A stretch of 64,000 nucleotides of DNA from Ectopseudomonas guguanensis (GTDB taxonomy: Bacteria; Pseudomonadota; Gammaproteobacteria; Pseudomonadales; Pseudomonadaceae): positions 1-64,000 of the forward strand of contig NZ_FNJJ01000010.1 of assembly GCF_900104265.1 (NCBI RefSeq), written 5' to 3'. The notes beneath the pieces were generated by a model. It worked only from the letters and a program-made list of their open reading frames with translations, was not told the origin of the DNA and ran no database searches. This document shows, piece after piece, positions 52,524-60,244 of the stretch; the stretch's first letter is position 1; the number at the start of each line of letters is the position of its first letter. Made by a program: the position numbers and the translations under genes.

Positions 52524-52578
52524 CTTAAAATCTCTCGCTCGCAAGGGCGTGCCGGTTCGAGTCCGGCTTCGGGCACCA
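52524..52578 (+). repeat. tRNA-Leu(UAA) 3' half: right attachment site (att) of the island
   Basis: From CTTAAAA (the UAA anticodon loop) onward, this segment reads as the 3' half of a tRNA-Leu: a TCTC stem strand, a variable arm (CGCTC GCAA GGGCG), a T arm (GCCGG-TTCGAGT-CCGGC), then TTCGGGC, A and CCA. Sequence 5' of the loop does not pair with it, so the gene is not intact. Integration into tRNA genes by P4-type enzymes leaves such a duplicated 3' end on the side away from the intact gene. The island therefore extends to the left. Confidence 0.8.
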
Positions 52579-52867
52579 GTCACACCGCTTGTAGCAGTCC
52601 GCAAGGCTGTTACCGTCTTGCTCGATTCCGAGCCTGCTCCACAATTCCCCTCGCCGGGCATCTGCTCGCCCCAATGCATCGCTCGCCTGAAGACCGCGAC
52701 GCAGCCGCTTGATCAGGCGTGCTCAGCTGCGCATGGCATGGCAGCTTGCTGCTCATCGGCGGAGCAGGGCGCTGTGGCCGACATGCGATAGGCGGCAGCG
52801 CGAAGCGTCAGAACATCCCGAGGAGGCACTTGTCACTTGATAGGTCACCCCTCAGGAAATAGTCGCC
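52579..52867. other. Intergenic chromosomal DNA beyond the island end
   Basis: The 290 bases between the attachment site and the next gene hold no supported feature, apart from an AGGAAATAGTCGCC leader directly before the small gene at 52868. Confidence 0.4.
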
Positions 52868-53194
52868 ATGAAAAAACACACCGATAACGACCTTCACGAC
52901 TGGCAGCGCTACGCGTCGATTGGCGGCGGTCTGGCGCTGCTCGGCGCAGGTTTGCGGCGCGGCGGATTGCTCGGCGCGGCTGGTGCCGCGCTGGGCGGAT
53001 GGTTGCTGTCCCGGGGCCTGGGCGAGCATCGTCCGCTCCAGCGCCCAGGGTTGGCCGACCCACTCGCGCCAGGTGCCGAAAAGGTCCGCTACGCGCACAT
53101 GCCGCTGGATTCCGAGGTGCACAGCCCGGACTTCGCCACGCAGGGCGCACTGCCCGATACCACGCCGGTGGGGCACGAACGGTCGGCGCGATGA
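52868..53194 (+). CDS. Small glycine-rich predicted membrane protein
   Basis: The 108-residue protein has a central Gly/Ala/Leu-rich segment (ASIGGGLALLGAGLRRGGLLGAAGAALGGWLLSRGLG, about residues 17-52) that could lie in or on the membrane, followed by a polar tail. No family is assignable with confidence; it resembles small inner-membrane proteins of the DUF2892 type. Its stop overlaps the next gene's ATG by four bases. Confidence 0.65.
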   Translation: MKKHTDNDLHDWQRYASIGGGLALLGAGLRRGGLLGAAGAALGGWLLSRGLGEHRPLQRPGLADPLAPGAEKVRYAHMPLDSEVHSPDFATQGALPDTTPVGHERSAR

Positions 53195-53610
53195 ACGATC
53201 CGTTCGATCTGGCGCGTTTCGTCGAGGCGCAGCAACGCGATTATCAACAGGCCCTCGACGAGCTGCGTGCCGGCGCCAAGCGCAGTCACTGGATCTGGTA
53301 CGTGTTTCCGCAGCTGCGCGGCCTGGGCCGCAGTGAAATGGCCGAGCACTACGGCATCTCCGGCCTCGACGAGGCGCGGGCCTACCTGGCGCACCCGCTG
53401 CTGGGCCGGCGCCTGGAAGATTGTGCCCGGGCGCTGTTGTCTCATCGTGGGCGCTCGGCGCGGCAGATCATGGGATCGCCGGACGACCTCAAGTTGCGTT
53501 CGAGCATGACCCTGTTCCATGCAGCTGCGCCGACGCAGCCGCTGTTTGCCGAGGTGCTGCAGGCGTTCTACGACGGTGAGCAGGATGCTGCGACCTTGCA
53601 GCGTTTGTAA
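53191..53610 (+). CDS. DUF1810 family protein
   Basis: The 139-residue protein, MNDPFDLARFVEAQQRDYQQ onward, has the family's KRSHWIWYVFPQLRGLGRSEMAEHYGI and LRSSMTLFHAA segments. DUF1810 proteins are widespread single-domain proteins of unknown function. It starts within the stop of the previous gene, so the two are translationally coupled. Confidence 0.88.
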   Translation: MNDPFDLARFVEAQQRDYQQALDELRAGAKRSHWIWYVFPQLRGLGRSEMAEHYGISGLDEARAYLAHPLLGRRLEDCARALLSHRGRSARQIMGSPDDLKLRSSMTLFHAAAPTQPLFAEVLQAFYDGEQDAATLQRL

Positions 53611-53613
53611 GCC

Positions 53614-54294
53614 TCAGGGCGCGCTGTGCTGGACGGGCCAGATACCGCCGTCGCCGACCACCACGATGCGCTGATCGGGTTCTGCGCGAAAGGTCATGCT
53701 GCCGGTGAAGCTGCCGAAGGCGGGCAACAGGCTGACCTCGTCACCCAGGACGAAGCAGGGCAGGCGCAGACGCTGTCGCCCCCTGCCGCGCAACGAGTAG
53801 GCCGGGTGCAGGTGGCCGGCCAGCACATGGTGGCTGGCGTGCGCGAGAGGTTCGTGCTGCAGGGCGAAGGGGCCGAGCAACAGCGGTTCTTCCACCACCG
53901 CGATGCGCAAGCCTTCAGGCGGGTCGCCCGCACGTTTGTCGTGGTTGCCGCGCACCAGGGTCATGGCCAGCTCGGCATGCCGTTCGCGCCACTCGGCCAG
54001 CGCCGCCAGGGTGGCCGGCGTGCGTGAGCCGGGGGCGTGGAGAAAATCGCCGAGAAAGATCAGTTGGCGACAATCGAAACGCTGCAACAGGGCGTCCAGC
54101 CGCTGCAGGTTGGCGGCGGTGGTGCCCTGTGGCACCGGCTGGCCCAGGGCGCGATAGGCCGCAGCCTTGCCGATGTGGATGTCGGCGATCAGCAGCGCCT
54201 GCTGCTGCGGCCACCAGATGGCCTTGTCCGCCAGTAGCCAGAGTTCGGCGCCGGCCAGGGACAGGATCAGATGGCCGGGGTGGTGCTCGCTCAT
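53614..54294 (-). CDS. pdeM: PdeM, ligase-associated metallophosphoesterase
   Basis: This 226-residue calcineurin-like phosphoesterase has IADIHIGKAAAYR, FLGDFLHA, RGNHDKR and LAGHLHPAY metal motifs. It matches the ligase-associated DNA damage response endonuclease PdeM, which clusters with the Lhr-type helicase and an ATP-dependent ligase. The next gene upstream is the 3' end of that helicase gene, as expected. Confidence 0.9.
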   Translation of the reverse strand: MSEHHPGHLILSLAGAELWLLADKAIWWPQQQALLIADIHIGKAAAYRALGQPVPQGTTAANLQRLDALLQRFDCRQLIFLGDFLHAPGSRTPATLAALAEWRERHAELAMTLVRGNHDKRAGDPPEGLRIAVVEEPLLLGPFALQHEPLAHASHHVLAGHLHPAYSLRGRGRQRLRLPCFVLGDEVSLLPAFGSFTGSMTFRAEPDQRIVVVGDGGIWPVQHSAP

Positions 54295-54307
54295 GAAACC
54301 TCTCTAG

Positions 54308-54621
54308 TCAGCGGCGTTTTTTCGGGCGCTGCGCCGGTGGCCGTGGCAGGCCGTCCTTGCCCTGACGCGGGGAGCGGCCTTTGCGCGGCGCCGGGCGCTC
54401 GTCGTCGATGGCGAAGGCCGAGTCCTGATAACCACCCGGGCCGGCGGCCTGTTCCAGATCGGCCACCATGCGCCGGATACGGTCAGCGAGTTTCTCCGAA
54501 CTCAGGCTTTCGCGAAAGCGTTCCACCAGCAGGGGGAAGGCGAACGGCGTGGCGCGCTTGACCGTGCGGATATCCAGCCGGCGCGATTGCAGGCGCTGCA
54601 AGGTGTGTTGCAGGCGCTGCA
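54308..54621 (-). pseudogene. lhr: 3' end of lhr helicase, cut by the transposon
   Basis: About 104 codons remain, with LQSRRLDIRTVKRATPFAFP and LLVERFRESLSSEKLADRIRRMVADLEQAAG, the C-terminus of the ligase-associated Lhr-type DEXH helicase. The reading frame continues to 54621 and ends abruptly at a transposon end (GGGG at 54622). The N-terminal part of the gene should lie to the right, beyond the window. The gene is therefore interrupted and presumably inactive. Confidence 0.85.
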
Positions 54622-54659
54622 GGGGTCATGCCGAGATAAAGGGAAAATTCACTCACTTC
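54622..54659 (+). repeat. Terminal repeat of the Tn4651-like transposon
   Basis: The segment starts with GGGG and contains ATGCCGAGATAA followed by AGGGAAAATTC. Tn3-family ends are about 38 bp and start with GGGG. It marks the exact break in lhr. The adjacent CTGCA at 54617-54621 would be the duplicated 5-bp target. Confidence 0.7.
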
Positions 54660-55284
54660 CCTCCTATCTACTTGTTTTCTATGTTTTTTTCAGAGCGCAA
54701 CCGGGTCAGGCGTATGCCGAGATAAGGCCAAAATCAGGACATTCGTTTTCTAACACACTGTATTTAAACGAATAAAATAGGTGCCCTGCTCAGGCAAAAC
54801 CTGCTTCGCGCCCAATCGCTTCAGCCATCCAGTGAGCCGTTTGGTTGCACTCGCAGAGCGTTAACACGATTCGAAACTCGCCTGCGGCGGTTGATAATTG
54901 ACCAATTATCTATGTCGAGATAATTGCAGATAATTCCAGCTATCCGTGGCCGGCACGAGATTAGAGAATTGGAGAAATGCCGAGTTAGAGGGCTTGCGAA
55001 CAGCCTTGGTCGAGGCTTTGTGCTGCGACGCGCACAACGCGGCAGTGGACTGCTCAGCACTGCCCCCCTCCAGAAGTGACAAAGGCGGCCTCAAAGAGAC
55101 CGCCTCAAACCAAGTTTCATCACCGGTATTTGTACCCGGGAGAGGAAGCTCTTGGGCAGATATCAAGGATAGCACCGATCAAAGCGCCACGGCTAAAGCA
55201 ACCTCGCTCTGCCGAGTTGCCTTCAGGTAGGGTGTTCATCTGGTCTGTCTCGAAGCCACGAGGCGCATTATTCGGGAGGCGGTT
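54640..55284. other. Subterminal noncoding region with repeats
   Basis: No gene is supported here. Two further copies of the terminal-repeat core lie in the same orientation: ATGCCGAGATAA at 54714-54725 and ATGTCGAGATAA at 54912-54923. A palindrome with arms GATAATTG and CAATTATC lies at 54891-54908, and a hairpin (AGGCGGCCTC with GAGACCGCCT) near 55082-55105. These may bind the transposase or the TnpT/TnpS proteins. Confidence 0.5.
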
Positions 55285-55671
55285 ATGGGCATGCTCCACG
55301 AAAAACTGGGTTTGCCGAAAGGCCACTACTATCTGCATCTCGCTGTGTTGGCGGGATTGCCGGCTTCGTTGGTCTCCGATTTGGCAAGCGAGTTGGGGCG
55401 ATCGCCAGCGCAGATCGCGGAGTGGGTCACTGCGTTCCCCGGCAGTGCCGTGATGTCTATGCAAGCAGGTGAGGTGTTCTGTCGTCTTATCGAGATCCTC
55501 GATGCGCTACTGGAGCTGTACGATGGGGATCTAGGAGCTGCGCTCCAGTGGTTAACGGCACCGAATGTGGTGCTGTCCAACGAGGTACCGGTCGAGCTGC
55601 TGATAACCGAAGCTGGTACGCGCGCCGTGCGGCAAGCTATTCGTGCGATTGAATATGGACTGCCAGTTTGA
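55285..55671 (+). CDS. Orphan Xre/MbcA/ParS-like antitoxin
   Basis: The 128-residue protein ends with ALQWLTAPNVVLSNEVPVEL and LITEAGTRAVRQAIRAIEYG, which matches the toxin-binding domain (DUF2384) of Xre/MbcA/ParS antitoxins of RES toxins. The N-terminal half is a helical region resembling the Xre-like domain (ASELGRSPAQIAEWV). No RES-type toxin gene is seen next to it; the tnpT gene follows on the opposite strand. It may be a domesticated regulator of the element. Confidence 0.7.
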   Translation: MGMLHEKLGLPKGHYYLHLAVLAGLPASLVSDLASELGRSPAQIAEWVTAFPGSAVMSMQAGEVFCRLIEILDALLELYDGDLGAALQWLTAPNVVLSNEVPVELLITEAGTRAVRQAIRAIEYGLPV

Positions 55672-55709
55672 CCCCTGTCGAGGGCGGCCTTCGAGTCGAA
55701 AACGCTGGG

Positions 55710-56711
55710 TCATGTACCGGTTTCATTACCGCCGCCGGTGAGAGGCGTATGCCCGAGTAGCTTCAGGTGCGTGGCTGCCTCGGCCAAGCGCTCTTGCAGG
55801 CCCTGCACTTGCTGCGCCTGGGTCGCGGAGGTTTCGTTCAGCCGTGACACTTCCTCCTGCAATGTGCTGCAGCGCTGTTCCAGAGCCTCATTCGCGCGCT
55901 CAGCGCCGACTAACGCGCTCTGGGCGGTCTCCAAGGCCTGAACCTTCTGTGCCAGTAGCTGTTGCTGCGCATGTTGCTCTTTTTGCAACTGCCGCGCCTC
56001 GGTGAGCAGGCGCGCATTGTCGCGGTTCAGTTGGGTCAATTCGTCCTGTTTGACGATCAGGGTCTGCTGCAGCTGCCGCAGTTCCAGTTGCAGCTGTTGT
56101 ACCTGCGACTCGTGTCGACGTTGCTCCTGCTCACGCTGCTCCTTGCTGGCCAGGCGGTAGTGCTCCAAGGCGTCGCGTGCGTGCTGATGTTTTTCCTCCA
56201 GCGAGCGAATCTGTCCATCGCGATCCTGCAGGCGCTCCTCCAGGTCGCGGTTAGCCTGCAACAGGCGGGCATTCTCGATCTCGCCCTGCTGGCGTTGCTG
56301 CTGCTCCTGCTGCAGCGCTTGCTGGGCAGCCAGCAGCTGTTCTGTGAGCCCGGCGCACTGGCTTTCCAGCTGCTGGATTCGGCCTTCGGCCAGCCGAGCC
56401 TGGTTCTGGAAATCGAGCCGTTCACGTGCCAGTTGTTCGCGCTCCAGGGCCACGGCGGCCTGAGCATCCTCCTCCAGTTGACCTGCCAGTTGGCCGACCA
56501 GGTTGACCAACTGTTCGCTGAGCGGGATTGAGCCCGCATCCCGGCCGCGCTCGGCATCTTCGAGTTCTTTCAGATAGCGGTGAATGGTGGTTTTCGAGCC
56601 GGTATTGCCTAGTTCGACCCGTACCGCGTCGATGCTGGGGTTCTCGCCCCGCGCCAGGATCGCCTGTCGCGCCTTCTGAACCAGCGCCTTGTTGATGCCT
56701 CCGCGGGCCAT
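55710..56711 (-). CDS. tnpT: TnpT, KfrA-like cointegrate resolution protein
   Basis: The 333-residue protein has an N-terminal KfrA-like DNA-binding domain (GGINKALVQKARQAILARGE to SKTTIHRYLKEL) followed by about 240 residues of glutamine-rich coiled coil. Length and divergent placement from the recombinase match TnpT of Tn4651/Tn4652, which binds the resolution site and assists TnpS. The coiled coil makes other KfrA-family proteins a possible alternative, but the adjacent recombinase favours TnpT. Confidence 0.82.
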   Translation of the reverse strand: MARGGINKALVQKARQAILARGENPSIDAVRVELGNTGSKTTIHRYLKELEDAERGRDAGSIPLSEQLVNLVGQLAGQLEEDAQAAVALEREQLARERLDFQNQARLAEGRIQQLESQCAGLTEQLLAAQQALQQEQQQRQQGEIENARLLQANRDLEERLQDRDGQIRSLEEKHQHARDALEHYRLASKEQREQEQRRHESQVQQLQLELRQLQQTLIVKQDELTQLNRDNARLLTEARQLQKEQHAQQQLLAQKVQALETAQSALVGAERANEALEQRCSTLQEEVSRLNETSATQAQQVQGLQERLAEAATHLKLLGHTPLTGGGNETGT

Positions 56712-56892
56712 GGTCTGCTCCTACAATTTCGTAGTGGATTACATACCATGTATTTACATATCAAAATAGACTGATGTAAAGCAGGAAATAGCGACTAATA
56801 TCAGATAAAATAATGAAGGCTTATTCAATTAGATGGGCGAAAATGGCTGTTTCGCAGTCGTTTCCCAGTACATATAGGGCGAAACCCAGGCG
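56712..56892. other. Putative resolution site (rst) between tnpT and tnpS
   Basis: This 181-base AT-rich stretch separates the divergent tnpT and tnpS genes. In Tn4651-type elements the rst site recognised by TnpS lies here and overlaps the promoters of both genes. It contains several short repeats (TTACATA and TTACATATC, GGGCGAAA at two places). Assigned by position and element type. Confidence 0.6.
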
Positions 56893-57867
56893 ATGAAGGA
56901 CGTCGAGCGCTATCTGCAAGCCGGCACGCGGGAAAACACCCGCCGCAGCTACCAGTCGGCCGTCGAGCACTTCGAGGTGATCTGGGGCGGGTTCTTGCCG
57001 GCGACCGGGGACAGTATCGTGCGCTACCTGGTGGACTACGCCGACACCCTGAGCCTCAGTACGCTGAAACAGCGTCTGGCCGCCCTGGCCCAATGGCACA
57101 TCAGCCAGGGCTTCCCAGATCCGACCAAGACGCCCACGGTGCGCCAGGTGCTCAAGGGCATCCGCACCCTACATCCGGCGCAGACTAAGCAGGCAGCCCC
57201 ACTCCAGTTGCAGCACTTAGAACAGGCGGTTCAGTGGCTGAATCAGGAGGTCGAACGCGCTCGGCAGTCGGGCGACTTGGCGAGCCTGCTGCGAAGCCGG
57301 CGCGACATGGCGTTATTGCTGATCGGCTTCTGGCGGGGATTTCGCAGCGACGAGCTCTGCCGCCTGCAGGTTGAGCATGTCCAGGCTGAAGCCGGCGCCG
57401 GCATGAGTTTGTTCTTGCCGCAGAGCAAGGGGGATCGGGAGAACATTGGCACGACCCATTACGCCCCGGCCCTGAAACGCCTCTGCCCGGTACAGGCCTA
57501 TCTCGACTGGATCAGTGTCGCCGGCATGGCGCGCGGGGCCGTGTTCCGCCGCCTGGATCGCTGGGGGCATCTGAACGACAGAGCGCTTCACCCCGGTAGC
57601 CTGATCAGCCTGTTGCGCCAGATTCTGCAACGCGCCGGCATCCCGGCAGAGCTGTATACCAGTCATTCGCTGCGCCGCGGCTTCGCCACCTGGGCCACGG
57701 CCAATGGCTGGGATCTCAAGGCGCTGATGACCTACGTGGGCTGGAAGGACATCAAGTCCGCCATGCGCTACATCGACCCCGCCATATCCTTTGGTGGCCT
57801 TGCAGCGAAACCCGCCCTTGAGCGTCATGTTGGCCCGGCAGGGCAACTTCCAGCCTCCCAGCAGTGA
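56893..57867 (+). CDS. tnpS: TnpS, tyrosine recombinase cointegrate resolvase
   Basis: The 324-residue tyrosine recombinase has Arg in GFWRGFRSDELCRLQ, His-x-x-Arg in TSHSLRRGFATWA and the nucleophile in SAMRYIDPAI, preceded by WKD. It lacks the arm-binding domain of the P4-type integrase at 51145-52347. Length, divergent partner and element match TnpS of Tn4651-type transposons, which resolves cointegrates at rst. Start at 56893 is preceded by a weak GGCG. Confidence 0.85.
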   Translation: MKDVERYLQAGTRENTRRSYQSAVEHFEVIWGGFLPATGDSIVRYLVDYADTLSLSTLKQRLAALAQWHISQGFPDPTKTPTVRQVLKGIRTLHPAQTKQAAPLQLQHLEQAVQWLNQEVERARQSGDLASLLRSRRDMALLLIGFWRGFRSDELCRLQVEHVQAEAGAGMSLFLPQSKGDRENIGTTHYAPALKRLCPVQAYLDWISVAGMARGAVFRRLDRWGHLNDRALHPGSLISLLRQILQRAGIPAELYTSHSLRRGFATWATANGWDLKALMTYVGWKDIKSAMRYIDPAISFGGLAAKPALERHVGPAGQLPASQQ

Positions 57868-57925
57868 CGACGGCCCTGCTGGCCTTGCAGGTTGCCGGAG
57901 CGCTCTAGAATGAGCTTTATAGGCA

Positions 57926-57958
57926 ATTATAAAGTGATTATAGAGCGATTATAGAATC
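57926..57958 (+). repeat. Three tandem 11-bp repeats
   Basis: Three consecutive 11-base units start with ATTATA: ATTATAAAGTG, ATTATAGAGCG and ATTATAGAATC. A fourth degenerate unit, CTTTATAGGCA, lies just before. One-turn spacing suggests binding by a protein on one face of the helix, for example TnpT, or a leftover iteron. Confidence 0.6.
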
Positions 57959-58333
57959 TGGCTTTTTGAGCCCGATCCCAACCAAGGTCTACAGTGACCC
58001 CGTTGCCGAGGACGCGACTCTGTTACCGGCACTATCAGCCCGAGAGCCCCACTTGAATGACCACTGGCGGAAGGCCTGACCACAGGTGGCTGTTCCGCCA
58101 TGTAGGGTTGTAGGTTAAATGAGCCCAACAGCACGCATCAGGCGCTCCTGAAGCGCTACGACCCTGGCTTCGGGGGTTCAAGTTGGCTGTCGCCGGCGAC
58201 CCGACAAGGAGCTATCGCCGTGCTTGAGCAGATTACCCAGGCGACCGAAAAACGTTACGGCATCGAGACCGATTGCTGCAAATAACCGGTTGCTAGCGTG
58301 GAGGGCTGGGCTGGGTCGACTCGAATTGGACCC

Positions 58334-58358
58334 AAAAAGAAAGCCGCCCGAAGGCGGC
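58334..58358 (-). terminator. Rho-independent terminator after the small exported protein gene
   Basis: On the minus strand a GCCGCC-TTCG-GGCGGC hairpin is followed by TTTCTTTTT. It ends about 50 bases beyond the stop of the 90-residue exported protein gene. Confidence 0.82.
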
Positions 58359-58409
58359 ATTGAGCGACAGATGGATGACCTTCCGGAACACTCGGACTCT
58401 TGGTTCCGC

Positions 58410-58682
58410 TTACTTCTTCAGCGATTGCAGGTAGTCCTTCAGAGTCTGATCGTCAGCGGCTTTAACCGTCATGCCGTTCGGGCCGCTACCGATGTCGGTG
58501 AACTGCTTGGCCGGCTCGCCGGTTTTCTTGAACTCTTCCAGTTCCTTGGAGCCTTCGCGGAATACCCACAGGCGACCATCTTCGACCTCGGTGACAAAAC
58601 CAGGCTTGTCGTACTGACTCGCGAAGGCGGCGGTGGCGAATAGGCTGGTCAACAGCATTGCAGTCAAAGTCAGTTTTTTCAT
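58410..58682 (-). CDS. Small exported protein of unknown function
   Basis: The 90-residue product has a Sec signal peptide (MKKLTLTAMLLTSLFATAAFA) and a mature part SQYDKPGFVTEVEDGRLWVF onward with no cysteines. Small periplasmic proteins like this are common in Pseudomonas. It is transcribed divergently from the arsenic operon, with its own terminator, so a shared arsenic-responsive promoter region is possible. Confidence 0.7.
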   Translation of the reverse strand: MKKLTLTAMLLTSLFATAAFASQYDKPGFVTEVEDGRLWVFREGSKELEEFKKTGEPAKQFTDIGSGPNGMTVKAADDQTLKDYLQSLKK

Positions 58683-58950
58683 CGCAAGGTTCCTGCTTGG
58701 GTTAGAGATGCGATGAAGCCTAAAGCTCCTCTGATGACGGAAAGATTACAAGATTTGAATATACGTTTATTCAGATGTTTCAGGGTGTTTCCAGCTCCAG
58801 ACTTCGGCCCGCTTGCTTCCGTAAGCCAGTAGGTATGAGCCATTCAAACGCAATATACGTGACTCTACCCCCTGGATTGGTCATTTCCGCTTTACTGAAT
58901 ATTCGCTAAAACGTATATTCCTTAAACCATATTCGGTTCGAGATTTAGCA
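58683..58950. promoter_or_regulatory. Divergent promoter region of the ars operon with ArsR-like sites
   Basis: The 268-base region between the exported protein and the first arsC gene has GAATATACGT at 58757-58766, its inverted copy ACGTATATTC at 58911-58920, and CAATATACGT at 58851-58860. The 58911 copy is about 30 bases before the arsC start and is a reasonable ArsR operator. No consensus promoter was assigned. Confidence 0.5.
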
Positions 58951-59364
58951 ATGGCTTACAAAACCCGCGTGCTGTTCGTTTGTGTGGCTAACGCTGCTCG
59001 CTCGCAGCTGGCTGAAGCGCTGCTGCGACACACTGATTCCGAACGCTTCGAGGCATTCAGTGCCGGCACTGAGCCTGGTGAGGTTGATCCGCGCACCCTG
59101 GCTGCGCTTGAGCACCTTGGCGTAAACACCGAGGGGCTGCGCAGTAAGTCCATCGATGAGTTTGCCGGCGAGCGTTTCGAATACGTCATCACGCTGTGCG
59201 ATAAGTCGTCTTTGGAGTGCCAGGCCCTGCCAGGTGCTGGTGAGGTACTGGCGTGGAACTTTGAAGACCCGGTGACCAGCACCCAGCCCGACGCATTCCG
59301 CCACACCCTTCACGAGATACACGAGCGCATCAAGATGTTCGTGCTGGTGAAAACCAAACGTTGA
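58951..59364 (+). CDS. arsC: Arsenate reductase/LMW phosphatase-like protein ArsC
   Basis: The 137-residue protein has the P-loop VLFVCVANAARSQLAEAL (C11-x5-R17) of the low-molecular-weight phosphatase/ArsC fold and a redox-type DKSSLECQALPG segment. It should reduce arsenate to arsenite for export. It starts the operon; arsR begins 7 bases after its stop. A second, different arsC follows arsR. Confidence 0.88.
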   Translation: MAYKTRVLFVCVANAARSQLAEALLRHTDSERFEAFSAGTEPGEVDPRTLAALEHLGVNTEGLRSKSIDEFAGERFEYVITLCDKSSLECQALPGAGEVLAWNFEDPVTSTQPDAFRHTLHEIHERIKMFVLVKTKR

Positions 59365-59371
59365 GACCTCT

Positions 59372-59728
59372 ATGGCTGACCACCTGACACCGACAACCGT
59401 ATTCAAATGCCTGGCTGACGAGACCCGTGTTCGCCTGATGCTGCTCATCACCCGTGAGGATGAGTTGTGCGTCTGTGAGCTGACCTGCGCGCTGGATGAA
59501 AGCCAGCCGAAGGTTTCTCGCCACCTGGCGCAACTGCGCAACTGCGGCCTGCTGGAAGATCGCCGGCAAGGTCAGTGGGTCTATTACCGCCTGCATCCCA
59601 ACCTGCCGGACTGGGTGATCGCCATCCTGAAAACCACTCTGGATGCCAATCAGCATTGGCTCAGCCCAGATGCCAAACGCCTCGATGTGATGGGCGACCG
59701 CCCGCAGCGCCTTGCCGTCTGCTGCTGA
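59372..59728 (+). CDS. arsR: ArsR arsenite-responsive repressor
   Basis: The 118-residue ArsR/SmtB repressor has the As(III)-binding ELCVCELTCAL (cysteines 33, 35 and 38) in the recognition helix region and QPKVSRHLAQLRNCGLLEDRRQGQWVYYRL. It should repress the operon and respond to arsenite. It sits between the two arsC genes. Confidence 0.93.
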   Translation: MADHLTPTTVFKCLADETRVRLMLLITREDELCVCELTCALDESQPKVSRHLAQLRNCGLLEDRRQGQWVYYRLHPNLPDWVIAILKTTLDANQHWLSPDAKRLDVMGDRPQRLAVCC

Positions 59729-59757
59729 GCAGCGCTCTGCCTTAACGAGATAGCCTG

Positions 59758-60228
59758 ATGAAGATTTTGTTTCTCTGCACCGCCAACAGCTGCCGCAGCA
59801 TTCTCAGCGAGGCTGTGTTCAATCACTTGGCACCGGCTGGCATGAAAGCCTACAGCGCCGGCAGTCAGCCTAAAGGTGTCGTGCACCCACTGAGCCTGAA
59901 AACGCTGGAAAACGCCGGCATCTCGACCGCAGGGCTCGCCAGCAAGTCCAGCGATGTTCACGAGGGCCTCGCCCCTGACTTCGTCATCACGGTCTGCGAC
60001 AAGGCTGCCGGCGAAGCCTGCCCGGTGTTTTTCGGTCCCGCAACCAAGGCTCACTGGGGGCTGGCTGATCCGTCGGAATACCAGGGCAGTGAAGAGGAGA
60101 TCGAAGCCGCTTTTGCCACCACCTTGGAGCAGATCAGAACCCGTATCGAAGCCTTCCTGGCATTACCGCTCAAGCAGATGGATGCCGAGCAGCTCAAGGC
60201 CGAGTTGGCCTTGATCGGCACGCTCTAA
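59758..60228 (+). CDS. arsC: Second arsenate reductase ArsC (LMW-PTP type)
   Basis: The 156-residue protein has [19 protein letters not shown] (C7-x5-R13 with the second Cys at 12), [18 protein letters not shown] and HWGLADPSE, typical of the phosphatase-like ArsC used in many Pseudomonas. Presence of two arsC genes in one operon is common. It reduces arsenate for Acr3 export. Confidence 0.93.
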   Translation: MKILFLCTANSCRSILSEAVFNHLAPAGMKAYSAGSQPKGVVHPLSLKTLENAGISTAGLASKSSDVHEGLAPDFVITVCDKAAGEACPVFFGPATKAHWGLADPSEYQGSEEEIEAAFATTLEQIRTRIEAFLALPLKQMDAEQLKAELALIGTL

Positions 60229-60244
60229 CACTGGAGGCATGACG

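Larger units (their letters stand above)
57868..58409. other. Noncoding region between tnpS and the arsenic cargo
   Basis: No convincing gene is present in these 540 bases. It contains the 11-bp repeat array at 57926-57958 and, near 58325-58360, the terminator of the small exported protein gene. The sequence from 57990 to 58320 looks like miscellaneous transposon DNA. Confidence 0.5.

Noticed and set aside
52400..52578. Complete tRNA-Leu gene
   Set aside because: The 5' half (D arm and acceptor strand) does not pair with the 3' half; only the 3' part from the anticodon loop is preserved, so it is an attachment site.
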